Source: Strigops habroptila
Taxonomy: Eukaryota > Chordata > Aves > Psittaciformes > Psittacidae
DNA: 64,000 bases
Direction: 5' to 3'
Assembly (NCBI RefSeq): GCF_004027225.2
Contig: NC_044301.2
Span: 20,950,023 to 21,014,022, forward strand
Shown here in pieces: positions 12,201 to 25,844 of the stretch. The translations under genes were made by a program, and so were the position numbers. Within the stretch, counting starts at the first letter, position 1; each line of letters begins with the position of its first letter. Below the pieces are notes generated by a model. It did not search any database. It saw only the letters and a program-made list of their open reading frames with translations, and was not told the origin of the DNA.

Positions 12201-15200
12201 CCCCATCCATATGCAGGCAAGGAGGGGCTTCCTGCCCCACCTCAAGTGATGCTGAACAGCAGGAGCCCCTTCTCTCTGAAAAGGAAAGTTGCCGGGCTCA
12301 TGGGTCGAGTTACTGTGGATTTACTGCTGAACTCCCCCCCCCCAATACCACTTCTAGAAGAGAGGGATTAAATTAACACTGATTCTGAGTTACAGAAGTC
12401 AGGCTGTGTTTAGCTCTGACAGCCGCTGCTGGAAAGGGGAACGGCAGCTGGGACTCCCTGGGGGATGAGTCTTTTGGGTGTTGTGGGGGAAACCGGAAGA
12501 TGCTCAGGGGAACTGCAAGGTAAAGGCTCTCCCATCCCTGAGCACAAGACATGGAGTTTGGTTTAAATAATCATTAACTTGTCATGGAGCATGTACTTTT
12601 GTTTGGTGTGGGCCATGCTGAGGGAATCCGGAGTGGCCAGTTCCTTCCTGGCTTGGTTTTGCTGCTTTTCCTTGTAACGTACCATGTTCTCCTTCATTCC
12701 CTAGGACAGTTGAGTGGGAAGCAGGTTCTGTCCACAACATTGGATGAGCGGGTAAAAGACGAGTTCAGTGACCTTTCTGAGGGGTGAGAGAAGAGTGGGT
12801 TTAAAGTAGCGTAAATGTCTTTGCGAGTATGACCTGATCCGCCTCAGAGAGCTCTTTCTCCACCAGTGACCTGGCCCTTGAGGCCCCTTGGAACCAGTGT
12901 TGGAGGCGCAGAGCAGTGGCTCTGCAGTGGTGGGATGGAGCTCACACCACTGACACGCTGAACTTGCCACCTCCACTGCGGTGGGGGGGGGGGGGAGTTT
13001 GCACAGTGGGGTGTGTGGTTTTGCATGCATATGTGCTCTCTGTGTTGTCTGCTTCCAGCAAACTTGGTCCTGTTTCATTCCCTGCTCTGGGGAAGGAACA
13101 ATGTAGGGGCTTACTTGGGCCTGGGTCCTGCTGCTCCAGCCCCTCGGAGCAATTCCCCTTCATGGCTACTCCAGGCTGGGGCTCCAGAAGAGCAGTCGGT
13201 GCGAGGGGTGGCACTTGGAGAGTGATTAAATGGGAGGTGGGAGGGACGCTGGCAGCTTAGCAGTCTATGATCAAAGATTTGGCTAAATCCTTCAAACATT
13301 GGTATTTAAAGTGAGGCTTGTAAATAACTGAGAACTGAGTCCAGTCATTCAGAGTCTGAAGTACGGCTGAGTGCAGATTTATTTTAGCGTGTCAGCTAAA
13401 TCCATCAGCTGTCACATTAAAAGTGCCACAATAACTTATTGCCTGTTTCTTGGCTTCAGAATTAATTGCTCCTTGTATGGCTTAGGACTTAAAAGGAGGA
13501 AAAAGTAAAACCCAAACCTATGTGGTTGTTATGTATGAGGAAATACAGAATGACTTGCAGCTTAATTAACCTGCACCAGACAATTATATTACATTTTTAT
13601 CTAGAAAATTACTTTCCCAGTATAGAAAGTGGTGGCAACATCCCTCAACAACCAATAGACCTTTTCAGTAACATCTGCTTTTGTTCTCCTGACAGCAGTT
13701 CAGTTATTCTTACAGAGATCTAGTCCTAAAAGAACCCAAATTTACTATTTTCTGTGTGCACCAGTGCTGTATTTGCTTGGGGAGCTTATGGAGGAGGAGG
13801 ACACATGGAACCTCGGTTGCCATGCCGTGGGGGAGATGGATGTGCTGGGAATGGAGAACATGTGCTGCTGCTGCAGACGCTGGTGCTGAAGTGCCAGGGC
13901 GGTGCTATGTGGGTAAAGGGCATCTTCTTTCTCTCAGGGACTTCTTGAGCGATGATGAAAACGAGAAGAGAAATGTGCAATCTTCAGATGACTCCTTTGA
14001 GCCTTACCCCGAGAAGAAGTAAGGGGCTTGCAGTGTGGTGAGCGGAGTGCTCCATGGGTGAGTGGGAGGGCTGGTGCCCGCTCCACAATGGACTCTGCTC
14101 AGCTAACACTGTGTTCCATTGGGGCTTCCATTCCTTGCATGTTCCTGCCTGGAGGTCACAGTGATGCCCCTGTGTTCCATGAGCTCCCTGTCAGGCCTGA
14201 GCTTATCCCTCAGTTCTAGGCCCACAGCTCAGCTTGTGCACATGCTCCTGCTTTGCCAGGGCAAGCATCAGGCAAAGCTGTCAGACACTCAGGGACAATT
14301 AGGTAGGAGGACTAAAACCAAGATTGAGTATTAAACCACTGTCCTTGTTCCTTCTTGGAGGATTTCTAGCAAGAAAAGCAACATCAAAGAAGTAAAGAAG
14401 GCAGAAGAGCCCAAAACAAGGAAGAAGCCAGGGCCTAAGCCGGGCTGGAAAAAAAAGATCAAGTGTGAGAGGTAATAAGGAGGCGGGTGGCTGGGCAGTG
14501 CCCCTGCTCAGCACGCTGGCTGATGGCAGGGCTCTGCTTCATAGGGAGGAGCTGCCAACCATTTACAAGTGTCCTTACCAGGGCTGCACAGCTGTCTACA
14601 GGGGGGCCGACGGCATGAAGGTGAGTCAGGGTTTGCTCCTGTCCCAAACCTGTAGCTTTGAGTACTACAGAACCACTTCCACATGAGGAGAGGGTCCCCG
14701 AGATTTAATTCACCGCCTTGCTCTGCAGGAGGCAGTGAGTCCCTGGTTTCTCACAGTGAAGCAGCACTGATGTGTGAGCCTGCTAAGATGGTTTTTGAGG
14801 GATTCAAGTTTTTGGCTGGGGAAAATACAACCCAGTGCTTAAAAGCTTTGTCCTTTCTTTACAGAAACACATCAAAGAGCATCATGAAGAGGTACGGGAG
14901 AGGCCCTGTCCTCATCCTGGCTGCAACAAGGTGTTCATGATTGACCGGTACCTACAGCGGCACGTGAAGCTCATTCATACAGGTGTGTCCTGGCTGGTGG
15001 CAGGCATCACAAACACCCAACACTTGATTGCACAAGGCTTGTAGGTGCCGTGGCAAGACTCTGTGTGGGGTTTAGAACTGCCTGCCTTGCCTGTAAACCT
15101 GGAACAATCCATTGTGCGGGGGATGTGAGGCAGGGGGAGGAATTCAGACTCCAGCAGTAAGCATGGGCAGCTGCACATGTGCATTTCCCGTACTAAGAAA

Positions 15201-16033
15201 TAAGCAGAATTGATGACTCTCCCGTTTTCCATTGCAGAGGTACGTAATTATATCTGTGATGAATGTGGGCAGACCTTTAAGCAACGCAAACACCTCTCAG
15301 TCCATCAGATGCGGCACTCGGGAGCAAAGCCCCTTCAGTAAGTGCACACCAACCCTGCCTTCGTAGCCGAGAGAAGGGTAGTGAAGTTCTGCTGAGCCCT
15401 CACAGTCACTGGCCTTAGCCCAGAGTGATTCTGTGACACAAACCCTGCCCGTAGCTGGCAGTGTCCTGGCTGAATAACTTTAAATGTTCATCTACAATGT
15501 GCTTCCTGTTGTTGAGCAAGTCTTACACATCCTTTTGATCCTGTTGCCCTTCCGAGTTCAGCAAGGGAGTGCTCAGCTACCACCAGCAAGCTGCAGGCCT
15601 GAGGAGAGAATCATGTTGGGTGACTGGGGTGGTTGTAGGAAATGCTACGAAGCTGTGGCTGTCTTGTGGGCTTATTCAGTGCAACAAAGAGCAAACACCA
15701 TAGCCATGGATTCAGGCTTGGTGCTGAGCCCCTGCTTTGCCTTGCAGGTGTGAGATCTGTGGTTTCCAGTGCAGGCAGCGAGCTTCGCTCAAGTACCACA
15801 TGACCAAACACAAAGCTGAGACAGAGCTGGAGTTTGCCTGTGACCAGTGTGGGAAACGCTTTGAGAAGGCCCATAACCTTAACGTCCACATGTCCATGGT
15901 GCACCCTCTGATCCAGATTCGAGACAAAGCCAAGCCACTGGAGCCAGAGCCCATTCTCCTCCTAAATACTTCAGGGACTTCAGAAAGCCAGGTGGTAAAG
16001 CCAGAAGTGACTGCACAGCAGGAGCCCACCTGA
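9263..16033 (+). CDS. ZNF276: Zinc finger protein 276 (ZNF276), intact
   Basis: This nuclear protein has a ZAD-type domain and five C2H2 fingers. Eleven coding exons are in phase with GT-AG sites: 9263-9458 (MKRDRRGRFL), 10602-10911 (ZAD: CRLC ... CKKC), 11016-11068, 11521-12018, 12705-12783 (RVKDEFSDLSEG), 13938-14018, 14361-14471 (basic KKPGPKPGWKKK), 14545-14620, 14865-14982, 15238-15337 and 15748-16033. Fingers begin CPYQGC, CPHPGC, CDECG, CEICG and CDQCG, each with paired Cys and His. The stop is TGA at 16031-16033. No frameshift or nonsense codon was found, in contrast to every neighbour. The start is chosen by similarity to the mammalian N-terminus and its place in the CpG island. The 3' UTR overlaps that of FANCA on the opposite strand. 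Confidence 0.93.
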
Positions 16034-16469
16034 GGGGGATGGGGAAGCTTTCCCAGTCCAGCCCTGTAGAAACCATATGGCAGAGTAGAGACTTTTAATC
16101 TATGTTTTAGTCTCCCAAAGAACTCAGTGGAATTAGCTTCAGCTTGCTCAGAAAAAGCTTGTCTTCATGCTATGATTATCCATGCTCATGTCTGATTCAT
16201 CAGTGTTGTACTAAGAGTCTGTCTAACCCCAGGGGAATGGATGTTCAGCAGCATCCTTTCATGGTCCCCTTTCTCCCCATGCACACAGTTGTAGAAACAG
16301 ACTGTTCCCTGCCTGCAGGAACTGCTGCTGCCTGTACAGAAGTGGCCACATGTGGCTCTAAGAGTACACAGGACAGTGGTGTGGACTTTAAGCAGACTTT
16401 TTTTTCTGGATTAAAAAAAAAAAAAAAGATTCCCAAAGCCAAGTCTAAACTGAAATTTGTAACCTACTT

Positions 16470-16475
16470 TTTATT
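16470..16475 (-). terminator. FANCA poly(A) signal (opposite strand)
   Basis: TTTATT on plus reads AATAAA on minus, 161 bases after the ancestral FANCA stop position. It lies inside the ZNF276 3' UTR, so the two genes overlap tail to tail. Confidence 0.55.
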
Positions 16476-16504
16476 GTAAAAAAAAGCTTCATGGTTATGC
16501 TTGT

Positions 16505-16510
16505 AATAAA
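16505..16510 (+). terminator. ZNF276 poly(A) signal
   Basis: AATAAA lies 472 bases after the ZNF276 stop codon, just beyond the convergent FANCA signal. Confidence 0.65.
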
Positions 16511-16635
16511 TTATTTACAAAAGTAAAGGAACAGCAGTAGCGAAGAAGGTAGCACCTTATCTAGCCCTTCAGCCATAGGCAGGGTGTTCTGCTGCACTTG
16601 CTGGGCCATGCGCTGCCTACTGCCCTGCCTGTCCC

Positions 16636-19600
16636 TCAGAACAGGACCAGCTCTTTGTCCAGCTCCATGGCTGCAGAAGGCCTCAAGACATGCAGGAGGG
16701 TGGCTCCCAGCTCTGGGTCAAGTTCTTAACAGGTGGCCAGTAGCTGGGGGAGAGGGTGAATAGCATTAGACCTGCTCATGTTCCTCGAAGGCCAGAGCAT
16801 CCTGCTGCTTCTCAAAAGTGCAGGTTTGTGGGAAACTTCAACACCTGCCTCTTTGCTGTGCTTGATAATTTCCCTCAAGACCAAGCATTAAGCAGTGGAA
16901 GCGAGACTGTGCGAGAGCAGTGTTTAATGTTGCTGAGAAAGATGGAGCCTGCAGCCCAGGTGAGGGAGGACATGGCTATAGCAGTGGTTGAGCAGCAGCT
17001 GTCCTCCACCACTCCCAAATGCATTACAAAAGTGAACTGAGTGTGTCACAGGCCCAGCAGCCAGCACCAGCACAGGAACAGTGCCCAAGAAAGGCTACAT
17101 GGGCTGGGAGAAGGGGAAGGCAGGGAATCACAACACACCAGTTGTATATTTCCAAGGCTTTGGTCAGGGTATTGTGGGATCGCACCAAGCAGGAACTGCC
17201 AGGCCATGGAGATCACCTCCAAGGGATCCTCCTGGAGAACATGGAGAAGTGACACAGCCAGTCAGAGCCAAGCACAATGTCACTTTCAGCTCTCGGTCCC
17301 TGCCTTCAGAAGTGAAAACAGGAACCGCTAAGCCACACCTAGGGGCTGTTCACAAGTTAAGCAGATCAATACAGCCACCCTGAGATCCTGTACAAGTAAG
17401 GCAGTTTTGGGCAGCAGCTTCTCTCAGCCCTAAGGCCTGAGCAAGCTGCCTGCCTGCCAAAGCAGTTGCACAAGCTCCCTTTGCCTTGTATGGGAAGGTG
17501 GGAAGAAGGGGGATGCTGCAAGTGGCAGGAGAAGGGATAAAGAATAGGATTCGTGGTTCTCTTTCAAGACAAAAAAAAAAAAAGAGAGAGACCGTGCTTA
17601 ACGCACATGCTCTGTGGGGTCTGGGCTCTGGCCCACTTTGTCAGATTGCAGCAGGTCTTTCCCTTCCACAAAGAGCCGAAGCAGCTGGATGTAGAATTCG
17701 AGCACCACATAGAGGAAGGTCTGCTCCTGAGTGAGCAGCTCATGGTGAAAGCATGGAGTGAGGCTAGAGGAGGTCACGCATCCCAGATGTTTTCTTCCTC
17801 AATGACTCTTCCTTCAGACTCTCCCAAAGGCAGACTATGTTTCACTGGAATCTGCTCCCTGATCCAATCTGTAGGTGACTGCACAAATGGCTGCATTTCA
17901 AAGCTGTGAAGACAGCAAAGGGACAGAAACAGGCATTCACAGGCAGGAGGGTGCTTAGGGCAGGCAGCTGCTGGAAGAAACTCGTCATCTTTGCTCCTTC
18001 GTTTAATAGCGTTAAATCATTTGGAAACTAAAGTTCCTCCTTGCTGGGGACCCTTTCTCCTGTGAAATACCATGTACATTCCCAGCCTGAGGAAAAACAT
18101 CATCTAACAAATGTGAAATGCTACAAAAAAAGAGAAGAGAGATAGGAGGTTCTTGCACTACCTGGGAGGTGTGGGTCCCTGTCCCAAGTCTGGACAGGGA
18201 ACTGAAAATAGTAAGTCATTCAGGTAGAGAAATAAAAGCTACTGTAGTGAAAGGGGAGATAACGTCAGTTAGAGGGAAATACAGGTTTAATCTGGTCAGA
18301 ACAGAGGGCTTTCAGCAGGCTCTGTCTAGGATCCCTTCCTTCTGTCAGAACAAGCTGCCAGCCTCCACAGTACCAGTACAAAGCATTTTTAGGCAGCAAA
18401 CCAAGATGATCAGACACATTTAGTGTCATGAGAATTCCCTCAGGGCTGAATTTACCTTTGGTGCTATTTTTGCTGAGATGAGATCCATGAATGAGAAGAA
18501 CGGCAGAGAAACAAGAAGCTGCAAGGAAAAGAGACTGCCTGTTAGTTGTATCCATGGCGGTGACTCAGAACTCGCACTTTCCCATTGGGAAATAACATTT
18601 TACTGAGTATGTTCCCAGGATGGACCTGGATAAACAACAAGCACTGCTGTTCCTCCCAGGTGAAGGCAGTGTGTTTGGAGAGGACAGCCTGCAGCCCGAC
18701 ATTGTTCATTGCTTCTAAGGGTGAATTCCATACCAAATTCACTGTTCTTGAAGTCAGACAACAGATGACAACTTCTCCCAATGAAGGGAAAACTGAGTGA
18801 GCTACCACAGACATAAACCTGGAGGAGAGCTAGTGTTGGTCCACGGCCAGCATGCCACCAGCAGATGCAAGTGCATCATAATCCTGTCCTGACATACATT
18901 GGTTATCACTTTTCTGGATCCCTACTGCACAAATCAAAGGATAAACTTATTTGTGCTGGTAATCCAGTTGTAAAACTAACTCTCCTTTCTTATCTCTGTC
19001 TGAGAAAGGAGGGGGCTGAGCCAGACAGCACTTTCCATGCACAGCAGGTCTGTCTGCACATGCATAGTGGTCAGGGCAGGGAACATGGCAGTGAGAGAAC
19101 TTTCCCTGGGTTCCTTGGATTTAACTATGGTGTCTCAGCCCCAAAAGGGAGTTAATCCCACAACACTCCCCTTTTTGACAGAGATTTGACACTTAATGCT
19201 GTCACTTGAAGGGATTCAGCACCTGACCCCTCACCAGTACCGTGCATGGGACCAAGTCCCCAACAGAGATCTGTGCAATCCCACTGATACCAGAGCAGCA
19301 GTTGAGGGTCTGAGCTGGGGCCTGAACACCAGTGAGCTGCTGGGACCCCCACTGTTCTCACTCTTCCTGGCATCTTCCTCCTATCTCAAGGCAGATTTTT
19401 GAGGTGAAAGCTGCTGTTACTCCACATGTACTAAAATGCTCACATCAACTCAGCGACACCAGTTTCTGACTAGCAGCTTTTGGCTCTCGGCCAGTATAAA
19501 CAGTGGAGGAGTCAATCCCATAGCAAGAGGAACTGCTACCATCACTGCTACCCCAAGCAATAAAACTGAAGAATAAATAGTAAGGCAGAGGTTCCATTTC

Positions 19601-21339
19601 AACAGTGTTTGCCTGTGAATGTCCTAATACGGGGGCACTCCCCATATGGAGCTCTGGTCCCAGCTATCCCCTGGAAGATCAAGAGATAGCACTGCCGGGC
19701 AGCAGCCCAGCTCCCTCCTCAGCAGGGCACTTCAGAGAATTCCCATGCACTGAGGGCATGGAGCATGGAGAAGTGGCAGAGGCATTTCCTGGAACAGACT
19801 TGGGAAAATCCTCTGGAAATCTCTTCCTAGGATTCCCAGCACATCCTCCCAGAGCCCTTAAAATATATGCACTCCTGTCCCACAGACTTTCTGCATCTCC
19901 TTAATCTTCCAGCCAAATTGCCTGAGCTAAAATCCACTGGGACTGCTCCTTTGTCAAAGGGAGAGGTGATCCTGGCATGCCATGGATTGAGCTCTCAGTC
20001 TCTGCAGCACTCTCTCCAGCTTCAGTTTTTAAAGCAGCTGACTCCTGGCTTCACAAAGGAGTCAGTATAGAGTTAAAAGTTAAAGTTTGGAACAGCTTTG
20101 CCTCTAGGATAAGTATTTAGCAACTGGTAATTTGCAGCTCCATTTTATCAACTAGTCACCAGCAAAATTTCACAACAGTGTTTAGCAGGGGCACAGCAGT
20201 ATCTCAGAACAACCATTTCTCAGCGAAAGACATTCTAGTTTTCAAGTGTAGGGAACAGCAGATGCTTAAAATGTGCCCAGTCTTGCCTGTTCTGTGTCAG
20301 TCCCCAACCTCTTCAGTGCATTTCTCTCTTGTCCACACGGTGACTGCTGCTGAACAGTACAATGGAGGAAGGCAGCCGAAATCCAAGGAGGGCCAGAGGG
20401 AGGGAAGACCACTCCTGAAGAAAGGAAGCTAGGAAATAAAACCAGCATGTTATGGGTTTGGAGAAAAACAAGGGGGGGGGGGGGGAAAATCAACTGTGAA
20501 TGAGGAGGAAATCAGGAGCTTGGGCAAAGGTGTAAGTTTGTGACCAAAAATTCTTCATTCAAATTTTTTCCCCTGCAGTTGGATGCTATATGGAGACAAT
20601 TAAAAAAAAAAAAAAAAAGTCCAGAAGCAGGCAGAAGCATTCCCAAATCTCTTATCAGAGGTTGGACAGGTCATTATCTGTATACTTTACTACAGAAGCA
20701 AGTGATTGTCACCTGCAATAACCTGCAAGGAGATTCTTACACTAAATTCCCAGCTTTTGGAGAAAAGTAGCAGTCTGCTGAACAGACAGCATAACAGGTA
20801 AAGAAGGAAGCATACAGCAGAGAAGCAGTGGGTAGTTTCAGGAGACTAGAGATTTGCCAAATCAGGGAGCAAAGGGTGCGGCAGCTTAAGCAAATCACTC
20901 AACACTGTGCTAAAGGCTATATTTCCAGTGTTTCTCAAACAAGGACTCTGCCTTCCGGTCTCCTCTAAAAAGATTATTTTCCTTATGGTGAAACATTCTG
21001 ACCCATATTACACAAAAGACCAGACTAAATAATTATAATGACACATTTTGAGCTTAAACTCTACAAAGAAATCTGTATATAGCTGTCCTACAAGCCTCAG
21101 TCCACATTAGCATATCATGCTGCCTGCTGAAACCCAGCCTGGCTCAGAGAACAGGCCTCCTGGGTGCCTATCCCTCAGAGAGCAGGTTCTCCTGCCACAA
21201 ATCCACACCCAGTTCCTCATATATGCCTGGTAACTGAGGACTTCAATTCCCTCAGTCTTTCCAGTTCTTCTGCAAGTGGAACCCCATAGAGTCTCTTCCA
21301 CTGAGAGCAAAGTACTGGCTCCAGCCTCAGCCACCAAAG
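16636..21339 (-). pseudogene. FANCA: FANCA, 3' exons 43 to 36 (part 1 of a fragmented gene)
   Basis: FANCA is a Fanconi anaemia core-complex subunit for DNA interstrand crosslink repair. Supported minus-strand exons, numbered as in human, are 43 at 16743-16636 (LDPELG ... ELVLF), 42 at 17231-17139 (DPLEVISMAWQFLLGAIPQ, 93 bases), 41 at 17763-17607 (EQTFLYVVLEFYIQLLRLFV, 157 bases), 38 at 18518-18456 (LLVSLPFFSFMDLIS, 63 bases) and 36 at 21339 to about 21228 (LEPVL, VPLAEELERLREL). Lengths agree with human exon lengths as I remember them. Exon 43 has an in-frame TAA at 16728-16726, removing the last 30 residues. Exon 36 lacks a GT donor. Weak candidates for 37 (near 18600 and 21130), 39 (near 18330) and 40 (near 17830) are degenerate and not claimed. 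Confidence 0.85.
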
Positions 21340-21459
21340 CTAGAAAGACAGACAGAAACCAGCAGTTAGTGGTGGAGCACTCAGTAGTTGTCTGCAGTCA
21401 GGTATGCACAATATCTCAGCCAGGTACACAGAGAAAGAAGTGTCCATCCCCTCCCCTTA

Positions 21460-24400
21460 AGCTGCCTTGGAGAAGAAGGAAATTAAGCAGCCGTCTACCT
21501 TGCCTGGTCTCAGAGGATCCTTCTGTTGTGGGGTTGCTGAAGGTCGAAGAACAACAAGTGCCAATTGCGACCACAACAGTGCACCGGCAGCAATATCGCA
21601 CCAACCGAGACTCCCTGATTCCCATCCATAAGCTGATCCGTAGACAGGAGAGCCAAGGAGTGATCAGCAGGACCCGCTCACCCTTTAATAGCCCCATATG
21701 GCCAGTGCAAAAGTCTAATGGAGAGTGGAGACTAACAGTAGACTATCGTGGTCTGAACGAAGTCACACCACCATTGAGTGCTGCCGTACCGGACATGCTA
21801 GAACTTCAATATGAACTGGAGTCAAAGGCAGACAAGGGGGATGCCACAACTGATATTGCCAATGCATTTTTCTCAATCCCTTTGGCAGCAGAGTGCAGGC
21901 CACAGTTCTCTTTGACTTGGAGGGGCGTCCAGTACACTTGGAACTGACTGCCCCAGGGGTGGAAACACAGCCCTACCATCTGCCATGGATTGATCCAGAC
22001 TGCACTGGAACAGGGGCAAGCTCCAGAACACCTGCAAAACAGTGATGACATTATCATGTGGGGTGATACAGCAGAAGACGTTTTTGAGAAAGGGAGGTAA
22101 ATAATCCAAATCCTGCTGAAGACTGGTTTTGCCATAAAACGGAGTAAGGTCAAGGGACCTGCACAGGAGATTCAGTTTTTGGGAATAAAATGGCAAGATG
22201 GATGTCGCCAGATCCCCACAGATGTGATCAACAAGATAACAGCAATGTCTCCACCAACTAACAAGAAAGAAACACAAGCTTTCTTAGGTGTTGTGGGGTT
22301 CTGGAGAATGCACATCCCAAATTACAGTCTGATTGTAAGCCCTCTCTACCACGTGACCCGGAAGAAGAATGATTTCAAATGGGGCCCTGAGCAACAACAA
22401 GCCTTTGAACAAATTAAACAAGAGAGAGTTCATGCAGTAGCCCTTGGACCAGTCTGGGCCGGGCCAGATGTGAAAAATGTGCTCTACACCGCAGCCGGGG
22501 AGAATGGTCCTACCTGGAGCCTCTGGCAGAAAGCTCCAGGGGAGACTTGAGGTCAACCCCTTGGCTTTTGGAGTCGGGGATATAAAGGATCCGAGGACAG
22601 CTATACTCCAACCGAAAAAGAGATTTTAGCAGCCTATGAAGGGGTTTGAGCTGCTTCAGAAGTGATTGGCACTGAAGCACAGCTCCTCCTGGCATCCTGG
22701 TTGCCTGTGCTGGGCTGGATGTTCAAGGGCAGAGTCTCCTCTACACATCATGCAATCGATGCTACATGGAGTAAGTGGGCCGCACTAATTACACAATGAG
22801 CTCGAATAGGAAATCCCAGTCATCCAGGAATTCTAGAAGTCATCATGGACTGGCCAGAGGGCAAAGATTTTGGAATGTCACCAGAGGAGGAGGTGATGCG
22901 TGCTGAAGAGGCCCCACCATATAATCAACTGTCAGAAAGTGGGAAGCAATATGCCTTGTTTACTGATGGGTCCTGCCATATTGTGGGAAAGCATCGGAGA
23001 TGGAAGGCAGCTGTGTGGAGTCCCCTACAATAAGTGGCAGAAAGTGCTGAAGGAGAAGGTTAATCAAGTCAGTTTGCAGGGGTGAAAACCATCCAGCTGG
23101 CCTTGGACATTGCTGAACGAGAAACATGGCCAGTACTTTATCTCTATACTGACTCATGGATGGTGTCAAATGCCCTGTGGGGGTGGTTGCAGCCATGGAA
23201 GCAGAGCAACTGGCAACGCAGAGGTAAACCCATCTGGGCTGCTTCATTGTGGCAAGATATCGCTGTCCAGGTGCAGAACCTGGTGGTGAAGGTACGCCAC
23301 GTAGATGCTCATGTACCCAAGAGTCTGGCCACTGAGGAACACCAGAACAACCAACAGGTGGATAAAGCTGCTAAGATTGAAGTGGTTCAGATGGATTTAG
23401 ATTGGTAACATAAGGGTGAATTATTTTTAGCCTGGTGGGCCCATGACACCTCAGGCCATCAAGGCAGAGATGCAACATATAGATGGGCTTGTGATCGAGG
23501 GGTGGACTTAACAGTGGACCCTATTGCCCAGGTTATTCACAAATGTGAAACATGTGCTGCAATTAAGCAAGCCAAACGATTAAAGCCTCTCTGGTATGGA
23601 GGACGATGGCTGAAGTACAAGTATGGGGAGGCCTGGCAGACTGACTATATCACACTCCCACCGACCTGCCAAGGCAAGTGCCATGTGCTTACCATGGTGG
23701 AAACAACCACCGGATGGCTGGAAACATACGCTGTGCCCCATGCCGCTGCCCGGAACACTATCCTGGGCCTTGAGAAACAAGTCTTGTGGTGACACTGCAC
23801 CCCAGAGAGAATTGAGTCAGACAATGGGACTCATTTCCGGAACAACCTTATAGACACTTGGGCCAAAGAGCATAGATTGAGTGGGTGTATCACATCCCCT
23901 ACCATGCACCAGCCTCTGGGAAAATCAAACGGTACAATGGGCTGTTAAAAACTACCCTGAGAGCAATGGGTGGTGGGACTTTCAAACACTGGGATACACA
24001 TTTACCAGAAGCCACCTGGTTGGTCAACACGAGGGGATCTGCCAACAGGGCTGGCCCAGCCCAATCAGAACTTTTACTTACTGTAGAGGGGGATAAAGTT
24101 CCTGTGGTGCACATAAAGAATTTGTTGGGGAAGACAGTCTGGGTTATTCCTGCTTCAGGTAAAGGCAAGCCCACTCGTGGGATTGCTTTTGCTCAGGGAC
24201 CTGGATATACTTGGTGGGTAATGCGGGAAGATGGGTAAGTCTGATGTGTACCTCAAGGGTATTTAATTTTGGGGGAAACCAGCCAATGAACTCAATTATA
24301 TGCTGTTGCCTGCTATATAAAACTTCTCTAGCCCATCACCTAAATTCCCATCTCCATCACTCTGGGCTTTGAAAAGGAAATATGTGCTGCCAGGATCATC

Positions 24401-25448
24401 AGCAGAGAATAAAGTCATGGGAAAAGGCAGCAGTAGCTGTGGGAGTCTCCCAGAACCGTCCTCAGGTCACCATCGACTGACCCTGACTTCCCTCTGATCA
24501 TCACCCCAACAAAGAATGAACTTTGATGAAACCAGATGAGCTCAGCTGTGACCAGACTAATTCAGCGGTGTTGTCAGCAGGCAATAATCCAACACTGTAC
24601 ACCATCTCTCCTGCCATGAAAGACTGTTACAAGAGATGAAGCCTAACATCATCAACTGAATGAATTCAGCAATCTTTATAGGTATGGTCCATGGATTAAG
24701 GAATGATATCTGTCTCTTTTTTTGTGTGTGTGCATGTGTGTGTGCATATATATATATAAGGAGACACACAGCGATGGTATATTGAAAAAATGTGGGACCT
24801 GAGCATGACATGAGTGGTATGGAATAAAAGGTGGATGCTGTCCTGGGTTCAGCTGTAATGGTTATTTTTCTCCTTCTTAGTAAATGGTGCAGTGCTGTGT
24901 TTTCGACTTTAGTCTAAGAACAATGCTGATAACACACTGATGTTTTAGTTGTTGCTAAGTAATGCTTACTCTGATCAAGGACTTCTGTCTCTCATGCTCT
25001 GCCAGTGAGGAGGGGCACAAGAAACCGGGAGGAAGCAGATACAGGACACCTGACCCATACTAGCCAAAGGGGTATTCCATACCACAGCATGTCATGCCCA
25101 GTATATAAACTGGGGGGAGTTGCCTGGAAGGCCCAGATTGCTGCTCAGGTCGGGCTGGGTATCGGTCGGCAGGTGGTAAGCAATTGTGTTGTGCATCACT
25201 TGTGCTCATTGTTGGTTTTTTCCCTTCCCTTGTTAGTCTTATATTTTCTCCCCTTGTTATTTCCCTTATCGTTATTATTAGTAGTAGTTTTGTGTTATAC
25301 TTTAGTTATTGGACTGTTCTTATCTGAACCCATGGGGTTTACATTCTTTCAGTTCTCCCCATCCTGCCCAGAGCTGTGGGGGGGAAGAAGGCAGGGAGTG
25401 AGCAAGTGGCTGTGTTTCTGAGTTACTGGTTAGGCTTAAACCATGACA
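21460..25448 (+). mobile_element. ERV family A copy A1, 5'-truncated, with 3' LTR
   Basis: An ERV-L-like provirus fragment lies in the FANCA intron between exons 36 and 35. It starts abruptly in pol at the protease/reverse transcriptase boundary. It continues through reverse transcriptase, RNase H (YALFTDGSC, LYTDSW) and integrase (HHCC region, DNGTHF), then a 600-base non-coding tail with no env and a 3' LTR at 24839-25448. The frame is broken by many stops and shifts. The reverse transcriptase box that reads YIDD in another copy reads NSDD here, and the third integrase catalytic residue is Lys instead of Glu. The missing 5' half and the absence of a matching left flank suggest a deletion or recombination boundary at 21460. 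Confidence 0.88.
24839..25448 (+). repeat. 3' LTR of family A copy A1
   Basis: 610 bases from TGTCCTGGG to CCATGACA, sharing the family A LTR layout: a region ending in the TATATAAA/TATAGAAA box near the middle, a GT/AT-rich stretch, then a GAGTTAC(C/T)GGCTGGGCTTAAACC-like end. Confidence 0.88.
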
Positions 25449-25660
25449 CAATCCTGGAATGGTTTGGGTTGGAAGGGACCTTAAAGCTCATCCAGTTCCA
25501 ACCCTCTGCCATAGGCAGGGACATCTTCCACTTGACCAGGTTGCTCCAAGCCCCGTCCAACCTGGCCTTGAACACTGCCAGGGATAGGGCAGCCACAGCA
25601 CTGTGCCAGTGCCTCACTACCCTCACAGGGAAGAATCTGTGCTTTATGGACTATTTGGTT
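25449..25660 (-). mobile_element. CR1 LINE 3' fragment
   Basis: Directly abuts the A1 LTR. It carries the typical CR1 3' region as read from the opposite strand (GGTTTGGGTTGGAAGGGACC, TCCAACCTGGCCTTGAACAC). The terminal octamer repeats are missing or altered. Confidence 0.8.
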
Positions 25661-25844
25661 GCTTTGCATGTAACAACCATCTCCCCCAGAGCTGGAATCA
25701 GCAATACGAAGGATACTAAAACACTCTACAATTTCCCAAATGCATTAAGAGTTAGTTCCCCCGCACTTCACAGTTCGCATTAAATGAAGTTTAAGACAAG
25801 TGCTCTGAACTGGTACTTCTCTACCGATGAAATAAGAACAGTTA

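Noticed and set aside
18570-18700. Possible FANCA exon 37 on minus
   Set aside because: A handful of aligned residues, wrong length and no clear donor; a rival weak match exists near 21130.
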